From Bacteroidales bacterium UBA3297 (GTDB taxonomy: Bacteria; Bacteroidota; Bacteroidia; Bacteroidales; Paludibacteraceae), in contig DETD01000020.1 in the NCBI GenBank assembly GCA_002362105.1, positions 114,996 to 178,995 on the forward strand: a stretch of DNA of 64,000 nt, in the 5' to 3' direction. The translations under genes and the position numbers were made by a program. The notes beneath the pieces are model-generated. The model searched no databases. It saw only the letters and a list, made by a program, of their open reading frames with translations, and was not told the DNA's origin. Shown here piece after piece: positions 43,113-50,700 of the stretch; position 1 is the stretch's first letter; every line of letters begins with the position of its first letter.

Positions 43113-43120
43113 TATTTTTG
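43113..43120 (+). promoter_or_regulatory. Bacteroidetes -7 box (TATTTTTG) for the first FKBP gene of the trio
   Basis: The exact match lies 30 nt before the ATG at 43151. A TTG-initiated longer frame would begin inside this box, so the ATG start is preferred. Confidence 0.55.
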
Positions 43121-43150
43121 CGTAAGAATATAACAACATATAAAAAGGAA

Positions 43151-43741
43151 ATGAAAGACTTAAGTTATGCACTTGGCATGATGGTTGCCAACGACTTCAA
43201 AAAAGGCGTATTCAAAAGTATAGACGTAAACGAGTTTGCGACAGCCATGAAGAGTGTTTTCAACAACGAGAACACCCGTATAAGTGCAGATGAAGCCAAC
43301 CAGATAATCAACACCTTCTACCGCAAGGCACAGTTAGAAGCGGCTGACCTCAATAAAAAGGCAGGAGATGCCTACCTTGCAGAGAACAAGAAACGCGAAG
43401 GAGTTATTGTAACCGCAAGCGGGTTGCAATACGAGATTCTACAAGCCGGAACAGGAGCAAAGCCAATGGCAACCGACACCGTCCGCTGCCACTACGAGGG
43501 CCGTTTGTTGAGCGGAGAAGTGTTCGACAGTTCATACGCCCGTAAAGCGCCAGCAGATTTTCCTGTAAACGGTGTTATTCCAGGATGGGTAGAAGCATTA
43601 CAACTGATGCCAGTAGGTTCGAAGTGGAGACTCCACATTCCTTCGGAACTCGCCTACGGCCAACAGCAGGTAAGCGAACAGATTCAACCTAACTCTACCC
43701 TGATTTTCGACGTAGAGTTGCTTGAGATATTGGCAAAATAA
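43151..43741 (+). CDS. FKBP-type peptidyl-prolyl cis-trans isomerase (FklB-like)
   Basis: From the ATG at 43151 the protein has 196 residues: a helical N-terminal dimerisation domain (DLSYALGMMVANDFK at 2-16) and a C-terminal FKBP domain from about 90. Active-site residues are intact (VFDSS, PGW, ELAYG, then STLIFDVELLEI). No signal peptide is seen, so unlike its two neighbours it should be cytoplasmic. It catalyses proline isomerisation in folding proteins. It is followed after 54 nt, with a small CTTTTGT/ACAAAAG hairpin in the gap, by a secreted paralogue. Confidence 0.93.
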   Translation: MKDLSYALGMMVANDFKKGVFKSIDVNEFATAMKSVFNNENTRISADEANQIINTFYRKAQLEAADLNKKAGDAYLAENKKREGVIVTASGLQYEILQAGTGAKPMATDTVRCHYEGRLLSGEVFDSSYARKAPADFPVNGVIPGWVEALQLMPVGSKWRLHIPSELAYGQQQVSEQIQPNSTLIFDVELLEILAK

Positions 43742-43795
43742 GAAACAAACGGAACTCTTTTGTAAGAACAAAAGACCTGTCCAAATAATAAGCAA

Positions 43796-44545
43796 ATGAA
43801 AAAACTAACAATTGCAGTTGCCAGCCTTTTAGCCCTACCATGCATACATGCATCGGGAAAAGGCCCTTTGAAGACATCGAAAGACAGTGCAAGCTATGCA
43901 CTGGGAGTAAATGTCGGTCTCAGTTTGAAGCAACAACTGAGCACTCTGCCAGGCGGTTCAGTGGACATGGATATTTTCACGGAGGCGCTGAACAGCAGTA
44001 TAAAGACAAACGACACCTCAAAACTTGCAATTACTCCAAGTAAAACCCCTGCTATCATCAACATGTATATGCAGCGCGCACAAGAGGAGCAAAATGCAAA
44101 AGACAAGGCGGCAAACGACATCTGGCTGGCGAACAATGCGAAGAAAGCAGGCGTGAAAACCACTGCAAGCGGATTGCAATACCAAGTATTGAAAGAGGGA
44201 ACCGGTGCCACCCCTGGAGCTGCCGATAAAGTAAAAGCCCTCTACAAAGGTACACTGACCAACGGCACCCAGTTTGATGGAACAACAGACCAACCTATAG
44301 AGTTTGAACTGAACCGTGTGATAAGGGGATGGACCGAAGGATTACAGCTTATGAAAGTAGGAGCAAAGTACCGCTTCTTCATTCCACCTGAACTGGGTTA
44401 CGGACAGCACGCAATGCCAAATATCCCTGCCAACTCAATCCTTATTTTCGATGTTGAACTGGTAGATGTAGGCAAGGCGTCGGCGGCCCCAAGACAACAA
44501 CAACCGCCACAAAGCAAATACAGTTTCAAACCATACCAGAAGTAA
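43796..44545 (+). CDS. Periplasmic FKBP-type peptidyl-prolyl isomerase
   Basis: The 249-residue protein has a signal peptide (about 1-19, ending IHASG), the FklB/Mip-type helical domain (DSASYALGVNVGLSLKQQL) and an FKBP domain from about 120 with intact catalytic residues (TQFDGT, RGW, ELGYG, SILIFDVELVDVG). The tail after residue 225 is rich in Gln and Pro and looks disordered. It should act on exported proteins in the periplasm. It is the middle gene of three FKBP paralogues in a row. Confidence 0.93.
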   Translation: MKKLTIAVASLLALPCIHASGKGPLKTSKDSASYALGVNVGLSLKQQLSTLPGGSVDMDIFTEALNSSIKTNDTSKLAITPSKTPAIINMYMQRAQEEQNAKDKAANDIWLANNAKKAGVKTTASGLQYQVLKEGTGATPGAADKVKALYKGTLTNGTQFDGTTDQPIEFELNRVIRGWTEGLQLMKVGAKYRFFIPPELGYGQHAMPNIPANSILIFDVELVDVGKASAAPRQQQPPQSKYSFKPYQK

Positions 44546-44612
44546 GTACAACAGACACTAAGCGTCGACATGTACAGTGCGACAAAAAAAACATAAAAAC
44601 AAAATAAACAAA

Positions 44613-45437
44613 ATGAAATTTACAAAAGTTGCAGCATTAGCATTCGGTTGCGCTGCATTGATGACTACCGCATGTAACGGTGACATTAAGAGTGCCGCAA
44701 AAAGCGGAAAAGTGGCCACTGCACAAGACACATTCAACTATGCCCTCGGCTTTAACTATGGCAAGGGCCTACTTGACCAGATGAGCCAGATGCCACTTGG
44801 CGACAAAGAAGCCATCATGAAGAAAGAAGCCATTATAAAAGGTTTTGCAGAAGCCCTCTATGGCGACAGCACTATGAGTGAAGACGCAATGAGAATATCG
44901 GCAGACAACTTCTTCCGCACCCAGATGGACAAGCAGAAGGAAACCGTAGCAACCGCTTTCAAAGAAACTGCAAAGAAATATGAAGCTGAAGGCTACAAAG
45001 ACCTTGGCAAGCCAACAGATGAAAGAATGCAGGACTACGATGGCCCTACTGTATGGATGAAGGTTATTGAAGAAGGAAACGGCGATAACATCAAGATGAG
45101 CGACTTCGCATATATGGACTACGAAGGCAAGCTTGCTGCAAACGATACCGTATTCGACACAACTAAGGATAAAGAGCCTGCGCTTCTTTCTCCTATGCGC
45201 GTTATTCCTGGTTTTGCACAGGCACTCTGCCAGTTGAAGAAAGGTTCAAAGGCATCGTTCCTTATTCCGTCTGAATTGGGTTATGGTCCTCGCGACAATG
45301 GTCCTATCCCTGCAAACTCTGCCCTTGTATTCACTGTAGAAATCAAGGATATCTTCAAGAGTGACGACGAGGCTAGAAAGTTTATGGAGAAGCTTCACCC
45401 AGAAATGGCAAAGCCACAGACTCCAGCTGCAAAATAA
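44613..45437 (+). CDS. FKBP-type peptidyl-prolyl isomerase lipoprotein
   Basis: The ATG at 44613 gives a 274-residue protein with a lipoprotein signal (MTTAC, lipidated Cys21); a GTG 36 nt upstream would bury this signal and is rejected. The helical domain (DTFNYALGFNYGKGLLDQ) is followed by an FKBP domain from about 150, where VFDT and ELGYG are kept but the active-site tryptophan is Phe (PGFAQAL). It is probably anchored to the inner or outer membrane facing the periplasm. The 3' half uses codons of highly expressed genes. A strong terminator follows. Confidence 0.92.
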   Translation: MKFTKVAALAFGCAALMTTACNGDIKSAAKSGKVATAQDTFNYALGFNYGKGLLDQMSQMPLGDKEAIMKKEAIIKGFAEALYGDSTMSEDAMRISADNFFRTQMDKQKETVATAFKETAKKYEAEGYKDLGKPTDERMQDYDGPTVWMKVIEEGNGDNIKMSDFAYMDYEGKLAANDTVFDTTKDKEPALLSPMRVIPGFAQALCQLKKGSKASFLIPSELGYGPRDNGPIPANSALVFTVEIKDIFKSDDEARKFMEKLHPEMAKPQTPAAK

Positions 45438-45464
45438 CAGATAGAGAACTGAAATAAGCAAAAT

Positions 45465-45500
45465 AAATCCCCAACCGCCTAAAACGGTTGGGGATTTTTT
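45465..45500 (+). terminator. Rho-independent terminator after the FKBP cluster
   Basis: AAATCCCCAACCG pairs perfectly with CGGTTGGGGATTT around a 7-nt loop, followed by a T run. Confidence 0.93.
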
Positions 45501-45519
45501 TGATTTAGGGAATATTTGC

Positions 45520-45527
45520 TAAATTTG
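45520..45527 (+). promoter_or_regulatory. Bacteroidetes -7 box (TAAATTTG)
   Basis: The exact match is preceded by TTTTTTG ending at 45502, near the -33 distance. It lies 55 nt before the ATG at 45583. Confidence 0.55.
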
Positions 45528-45582
45528 TTTCATACACCCATAATCTGCAAAGGACAACAATACAAGCCAACACAAAAAGAAA

Positions 45583-46392
45583 ATGGCAGAATCATTCAAG
45601 CAACAGATATTTGTGGCAGCATGCCCAAGTTTTTTCCCTACAACCGGTTTCGAGATGGCCAAGCAGTTGGCGAAAGCCTACCGCAAAGATATATGCTTCC
45701 TCGGCATCTGCTTCGGGAAAAAGGCCCTCGATACCCAAGTCTACGAAACAACATTCGGCTCATGGGTAAGCCAATACAGCCAAGAGTGTCCTGAAGTTGG
45801 ACTTACCTACAAGGTAATGTCACCAACCGATGACTTTACCGAAACCATAGAGGCAACAGAAGCATCGATGCTGATTTTCCAATTGAACGACCAAATACGT
45901 CCTTTCAACAAAGTACAAAACCTACTAGACATCAGCCGGAATTTGAGAATACCCTACTTCTTCGTACGAGAAGGCCAAAAAATAGCCTTCGACCGCATAC
46001 TTGTGCCAGTAGGATTCTTAATGGAGGAGCGTGAGAAAGGGCCTTTTAGCAGCAGTTTCGGTCGCTTCTTCGATTCTGAAATACTGCTGATGCCAGCCAA
46101 AGACTATGGGAGCAAAGCCCGACAAAACACCGACGCAATAAAAACAGTCATTGAAAAATCGGACATAAAGAACCAAGAAATCAGCGCTACTAAAGACAGT
46201 TTCAAAGTAGAGTTAGAAGCCGCACAATTGGCACCAAGCATAGGCGTCAACCTTCTGATGATATCGGCCTCGCGAGACTATGGTCTAGACGACATCATAT
46301 TCGGTCCGAAAGAGCGAAAAGTCATTAACCAATGCGCAGTGCCTGTCATGGTAATCAACCCACGAGGTGACCTGTACGCCCTCTGCGGTTAA
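45583..46392 (+). CDS. Universal-stress-protein-like protein
   Basis: The 269-residue protein looks like a two-domain UspA-fold protein. The second half begins FDRILVPVGFLMEEREKGPF (about 139-158), like the start of a Usp domain, and ends with VINQCAVPVMVINPRGDLYAL, the typical final Usp strand where CPVLVV-like sequences occur. The ATP-binding G-x2-G-x9-G-S/T loop is not clear, so nucleotide binding is doubtful. I am fairly sure of the fold and not of the role. It is followed 28 nt later by the esterase-like gene. Confidence 0.65.
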   Translation: MAESFKQQIFVAACPSFFPTTGFEMAKQLAKAYRKDICFLGICFGKKALDTQVYETTFGSWVSQYSQECPEVGLTYKVMSPTDDFTETIEATEASMLIFQLNDQIRPFNKVQNLLDISRNLRIPYFFVREGQKIAFDRILVPVGFLMEEREKGPFSSSFGRFFDSEILLMPAKDYGSKARQNTDAIKTVIEKSDIKNQEISATKDSFKVELEAAQLAPSIGVNLLMISASRDYGLDDIIFGPKERKVINQCAVPVMVINPRGDLYALCG

Positions 46393-46420
46393 AGAAAAGG
46401 ACATTACAAACAAGAACAAC

Positions 46421-47626
46421 ATGAACAAACTATATTCGGTGGCACTCATGTGCCTTATCGGGATAAACGCATCAAAGGCAGTGACCACCGATGCCGTCAC
46501 CCTGGTATCGGCGAAAGTTCCTTCGTCGAAGACATCTCTTAGCCGCACCGAGGCTGAAACCTTTGCCGACACACTGAGAAACATCAGCAAACAAGCCTAT
46601 TTGGCACAATACGGACAGGCCTGGGACGACCATCTGATATTGAAAGACAGTTTGAGGATGCCATTCAGCAGCCGCACCATCGGAGAACGTCCGGCCGACG
46701 GCTACCCCATCTTTATTTCGCTGCACGACATTGCCGGCACTACAGCCTCTGTCAACGACGAACAATACCAAAAGCAGCAACACCGTTACGACCAGACTTT
46801 ACCAGCCAGTTGCATCTATATAACCCCGCGTGCTCCACAAAACGCCAACGACATCTGGCAAAAGCCCGCATTAGACAGTATGCTACATACCCTGGTGAAC
46901 CTCGCCGTTCTGAACCAAGGTGGCAATCCGAACCGCGTGTACCTGCTGGGGAACATGGCAGGAGGCGACGGTGTATGGCACATAGCCACAAGACAACCTG
47001 ACCACTGGGCAGCTATTGCCACAACAGGCGGACATTTGGAGCACTTAAATATAGAAAACCTGAGGAACGCCCCTGTAATGGTGTTAACCGTAGAGGACGG
47101 AGGAAACGACACCGCCCGCATTGAAACAGCCAAGCTCTGCAGAGAAATGGACAAACTGCAAGAAAACGACACTGAAGGCTACAAGCACCAATGCAGTTCG
47201 ACAGGAAACAACGGAAAGCAGTTGGAAGTGGGCGAAGGGAAAGCACTTGACTGGTTACAGCAATTCACCCGTAACACAATTCCCCAAAAAGTGGTTTGGC
47301 AACAAGGCGAAACCGTAACGGGCAGCCACTATTGGCTGTCGGTGCCTGCAACTGTCACCCCGCAACCAGGCGACAAAGTAACCGCAGAGATAGACGAAAA
47401 CATCATCCGCGTATCGAAATGTAACTACCCCGAACTGAACATCTGGCTGAACGACAAGATGGTTGACCTCGACAGCCCGGTAACCGTCATTTTCGACGGC
47501 AAACCCGTCTACAAAGGCAAGTTGCCAAGGAAAAACAGCGTGATAGAGGAAAGCGTGTTTAACCGAAACGACTTCGGCTTCTATTATTGCTCAAAAATAA
47601 CCCTACTTATTGAAGTAGTAAAATAA
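46421..47626 (+). CDS. Secreted alpha/beta-hydrolase-fold protein lacking the nucleophile serine
   Basis: From the ATG at 46421 the protein has 401 residues and a signal peptide (about 1-20, NASKA). Residues 70-260 follow the layout of secreted dienelactone-hydrolase/phospholipase-like esterases: GYPIFISLHDIAG near 94, then VYLLGNMAGGDGVWHIA near 173. In active relatives the elbow reads G-x-S-A-G-G-D-G; here Met179 replaces the serine. The C-terminal 85 residues form a beta domain. It is probably a pseudo-enzyme or binding protein. An upstream GTG frame start overlapping the previous gene is rejected. Confidence 0.75.
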   Translation: MNKLYSVALMCLIGINASKAVTTDAVTLVSAKVPSSKTSLSRTEAETFADTLRNISKQAYLAQYGQAWDDHLILKDSLRMPFSSRTIGERPADGYPIFISLHDIAGTTASVNDEQYQKQQHRYDQTLPASCIYITPRAPQNANDIWQKPALDSMLHTLVNLAVLNQGGNPNRVYLLGNMAGGDGVWHIATRQPDHWAAIATTGGHLEHLNIENLRNAPVMVLTVEDGGNDTARIETAKLCREMDKLQENDTEGYKHQCSSTGNNGKQLEVGEGKALDWLQQFTRNTIPQKVVWQQGETVTGSHYWLSVPATVTPQPGDKVTAEIDENIIRVSKCNYPELNIWLNDKMVDLDSPVTVIFDGKPVYKGKLPRKNSVIEESVFNRNDFGFYYCSKITLLIEVVK

Positions 47627-47648
47627 ACAGAAAAAAGCAGAGACACCT

Positions 47649-49769
47649 ATGCTAAGCAACCTTATATCGAAAGCACTAAACCTGCCAGAGCGCCAAGTGA
47701 GCGCAACCCTCAAACTGCTTGGAGAAGGAGCAACAGTACCCTTCATCGCACGTTACAGGAAGGAAATGACAGGCTCGCTCGACGAAGTTCAGATACAGGC
47801 TGTACAGGAACAAAACGAGAAATACGTTGAACTGCAGAAACGCAAAGAAACCATTATATCGACAATTGAGGGTCAAGGACAACTCACACCAGAACTGAAA
47901 CAGAAAATTTCAGACTGCTGGGAGAGCAGCGCCCTTGAAGACCTCTACCTACCCTACAAGCCAAAGAAACGCACTCGCGCAGAAGTGGCCCGCCAAAAAG
48001 GATTGGAGCCTCTGGCCAAACGGCTGATGATGCAAATTGCCACCGACCATGCCGACACACTGGCAGCGCGCTATGTGAAAGAGGGCGTAGCCAACACAGA
48101 CGAAGCCCTTAAAGGCGCCCAAGACATTATCGCAGAATGGGTTTCGGAAAGCGAAGGCGCCCGCAACAGAATGCGCAGAACCATGGAACGCACAGCGGTA
48201 ATCAGCAGCAAGGTGGTAAAAGGCAAAGAGGAAGAGGCAGAAAAATACAGCGATTACTTCAATTTCAGCGAGCCGCTGCGCCGCTGCACCTCACACCGGT
48301 TGCTGGCAATGCGCCGTGGAGAAGCGGAAGGATGGTTGCGGATAGACATCAGTCCGGAAGATGACGAAGACAGTCTGGAACGCATATCGCAACTTTTCGT
48401 AAAAGGAAGGGGCGGTACAGCCGGGCTGGTTGCCGATGCTGTAGCCGACAGCTACAAGCGTCTGCTGAAACCTGCCATACAGACAGAATTTTCGGCCAGC
48501 AGCAAAGAGAAAGCCGACGAAGAGGCCATCAGAGTATTTGCCGAAAATCTTCGCCAACTACTTCTTGCCGCTCCACTAGGTCAAAAACGTGTATTGGCCC
48601 TAGACCCCGGATTCAGGACAGGTTGCAAAGTAGTCTGCCTTGACGCACAAGGCGAGCTGAAGCACCACGACGTCATCTACCCGCATGCCCCCCACAACAA
48701 AACCACAGAAGCCGCAGCCTGCATAGAGCATTTGGTTAAGAAACACCAAATAGAGGCCATTTCTATTGGTAACGGTACGGCGAGCCGTGAAACTGAGCAG
48801 TTTGTGCGTGGTTTGAAATTCGACCATCCCGTGCAAGTGTACACCGTCAGCGAAGACGGCGCATCGGTCTACTCGGCTTCGGCAGTAGCCCGGGAAGAGT
48901 TTCCGGAAGAAGATGTAACCGTAAGGGGAGCCGTATCGATAGGCCGCCGGCTGATAGATCCACTAGCCGAATTGGTAAAGATAGACCCTAAAGCGATAGG
49001 CGTAGGCCAATACCAGCACGACGTAGACCAAAGCAAACTGAAAAAAGCACTCGACAACACCGTTGTATCGTGCGTAAACCAGGTGGGTGTGAACGTGAAC
49101 ACCGCCAGCAAGCACCTGCTGACCTACATTTCTGGTTTAGGGCCACAACTTGCACAAAACATCGTGAACTACCGCACCGAAAACGGACCGTTCAGCAGCC
49201 GTGCACAACTGAAGAAAGTGCCACGCCTAGGCGACAAGGCATTCGAGCAGTGTGCGGGCTTCTTGCGCATACCCGACGCAAAAAATCCGCTCGACAATTC
49301 GGCCGTTCACCCCGAATCGTACAATGTGGTGCAACAGATGGCCAAAGACCTGGGCGCCACAGTGCCCGACCTTATTGGCCAAAAAGAATTGCGCCAGAAA
49401 GTAGACTTGAACAAGTACACCACCGCCACCATTGGTCTGCCCACACTGAAAGACATTATGAACGAACTGGAAAAGCCAGGCCGCGACCCACGCGAACAAC
49501 TGACCGAATTCAGCTTCGACCCTAATGTGCATACTGTAGACGACCTGAGGGAAGGAATGGTGCTGCCAGGAATTGTGACCAACATCACCAACTTTGGCGC
49601 GTTTGTAGACATAGGCGTGCACCAAGACGGATTGGTACACATATCGCAGATGGCCGACCGATACATTAGCACGCCAACCGATGTGGTCAGCCTGCACCAG
49701 CATGTGGAAGTAAAGGTTGTGGAAATAGACCACAAACGAAACAGGATAGGACTTTCGATGAGGAAGTGA
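47649..49769 (+). CDS. tex: Tex family RNA-binding protein (transcription accessory protein)
   Basis: The 706-residue protein has the Tex layout: N-terminal helical domain (VPFIARYRKEMTGSLDEVQIQAV near 35-57), YqgF/RNase-H-like domain (LALDPGFRTGCKVVCLD near 316-332), helix-hairpin-helix region (VNTASKHLLTYISGLGPQLAQNIV, in two parts near 481-504) and a C-terminal S1 domain (GMVLPGIVTNITNFGAFVDIGVHQDGLVHIS near 636-666). Tex binds nucleic acid and affects transcription and RNA decay. It starts 22 nt after the esterase-like gene, so may share its transcript, and ends at a terminator. Confidence 0.96.
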   Translation: MLSNLISKALNLPERQVSATLKLLGEGATVPFIARYRKEMTGSLDEVQIQAVQEQNEKYVELQKRKETIISTIEGQGQLTPELKQKISDCWESSALEDLYLPYKPKKRTRAEVARQKGLEPLAKRLMMQIATDHADTLAARYVKEGVANTDEALKGAQDIIAEWVSESEGARNRMRRTMERTAVISSKVVKGKEEEAEKYSDYFNFSEPLRRCTSHRLLAMRRGEAEGWLRIDISPEDDEDSLERISQLFVKGRGGTAGLVADAVADSYKRLLKPAIQTEFSASSKEKADEEAIRVFAENLRQLLLAAPLGQKRVLALDPGFRTGCKVVCLDAQGELKHHDVIYPHAPHNKTTEAAACIEHLVKKHQIEAISIGNGTASRETEQFVRGLKFDHPVQVYTVSEDGASVYSASAVAREEFPEEDVTVRGAVSIGRRLIDPLAELVKIDPKAIGVGQYQHDVDQSKLKKALDNTVVSCVNQVGVNVNTASKHLLTYISGLGPQLAQNIVNYRTENGPFSSRAQLKKVPRLGDKAFEQCAGFLRIPDAKNPLDNSAVHPESYNVVQQMAKDLGATVPDLIGQKELRQKVDLNKYTTATIGLPTLKDIMNELEKPGRDPREQLTEFSFDPNVHTVDDLREGMVLPGIVTNITNFGAFVDIGVHQDGLVHISQMADRYISTPTDVVSLHQHVEVKVVEIDHKRNRIGLSMRK

Positions 49770-49774
49770 CAAAA

Positions 49775-49801
49775 AAAGCGTCTCCAAACGGAGGCGCTTT
49801 A
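49775..49801. terminator. Bidirectional terminator between tex and the TerB-J gene
   Basis: AAAGCGTCTCC pairs with GGAGGCGCTTT (one wobble) around AAAC; A and T flanks suit both directions. The stem overlaps the last codons of the leftward gene. Confidence 0.85.
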
Positions 49802-50635
49802 TTGTTTCAACAAGTTGTAGGCCCAGTTAATTTCCTTGAACTTTTCGGTCAACTCCAGTTTGAGGAACTCCTCCTGAACCGCGTCGGGATGGTATTTCTT
49901 AGCAAGCGACCTATAGGCTTTCAGAATCTCGTTTTTTGAAGCAGATGAAGGAAGACCTAAAACCGCATAGGCATAGTCGAGCCTCGACGTTTTTCGCTCA
50001 GTCTTCGTCTTCTGTTGCTGGTCATTCGTCTTCGAATTCTGCGAGCCACGCTTTGACTTTTGTTTATTCCGCTCAGAGTCCTTCTGTTTTAAACCAGCCC
50101 CAGACTGATTCACGAGTTTATACTTACGGATAAAATAGGATACATCAGCAGCATCCAAATTGAAGGAACTCATAAACCGAACAAGTATCTCGGCCAGAGA
50201 ACCGTCAATAGAGTTGACAAAAGCCCTATTCCTATTACCAACCACAGCGATAGAAAACAACATTTCCATAAACGCGAACCGTTCCTGGACGTTTGTGCTG
50301 GAACAGAATAGGTGAAAATAATTGTCGGGCAGATCTTCTTCATTCCACAAATAGGAGAAGAACAGTTCTCGCACTTTATCTCCCACTTTTGCATATTGGA
50401 ACTTTGAACGAATATAAGAAATTACCCGAACCCGTTCAGCATCAGTTATAAGACCATCGGCTTTTACTACAGCCGCAAGACAATAGGCATAAAAAGCCAA
50501 TAAAAAATCATGACTTTCTTCATGACTTTCTTCATGACTTTCTTCATGACTTTCAAAAGAGAAAAAATTGCGGATTTTATCAAAAAGCCGCTTTAGAAAA
50601 TGAGAAGCAGAAGCCCCTGTAGCATCTTTCGACAT
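49799..50635 (-). CDS. TerB-like domain plus C-terminal J-domain protein, paralogue 1
   Basis: The 278-residue protein starts MSKDAT and an amphipathic segment (FLKRLFDKIRNFFSF), then a tandem SHEE repeat, a TerB-like helical domain (about 45-165: YCLAAVVKADGLITDAERVRV and RFAFMEMLFSIAVV), a charged disordered linker (about 175-212) and a J domain at the very C-terminus (YAVLGLPSSASKNEILKAYRSLA and the HPD motif near 252). The J domain would stimulate Hsp70/DnaK. E. coli DjlA is a similar TerB-J combination but with a membrane anchor. It is the last of three leftward paralogues. Confidence 0.88.
   Translation of the reverse strand: MSKDATGASASHFLKRLFDKIRNFFSFESHEESHEESHEESHDFLLAFYAYCLAAVVKADGLITDAERVRVISYIRSKFQYAKVGDKVRELFFSYLWNEEDLPDNYFHLFCSSTNVQERFAFMEMLFSIAVVGNRNRAFVNSIDGSLAEILVRFMSSFNLDAADVSYFIRKYKLVNQSGAGLKQKDSERNKQKSKRGSQNSKTNDQQQKTKTERKTSRLDYAYAVLGLPSSASKNEILKAYRSLAKKYHPDAVQEEFLKLELTEKFKEINWAYNLLKQ
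50509..50554. repeat. 12-bp tandem repeat in the TerB-J paralogue 1 gene
   Basis: The unit CATGACTTTCTT occurs three full times and a fourth time in part (CATGACTTTC), without change. It encodes the peptide repeat SHEE in frame on the minus strand, so slippage would change protein length by four residues and not shift the frame. Confidence 0.9.
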
Positions 50636-50700
50636 CTGAAAAATATATCTAAGTTAAAGTACGCACATAAACAAGTTTCCCCGACAACGACAGTCAGTAC

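Noticed and set aside
43118..43150. TTG start for the FKBP gene
   Set aside because: The codon lies inside the -7 box; the ATG at 43151 fits the family N-terminus.
46367..46420. Earlier start for the esterase-like gene
   Set aside because: It overlaps the preceding gene and places 18 charged residues before a clear signal peptide.
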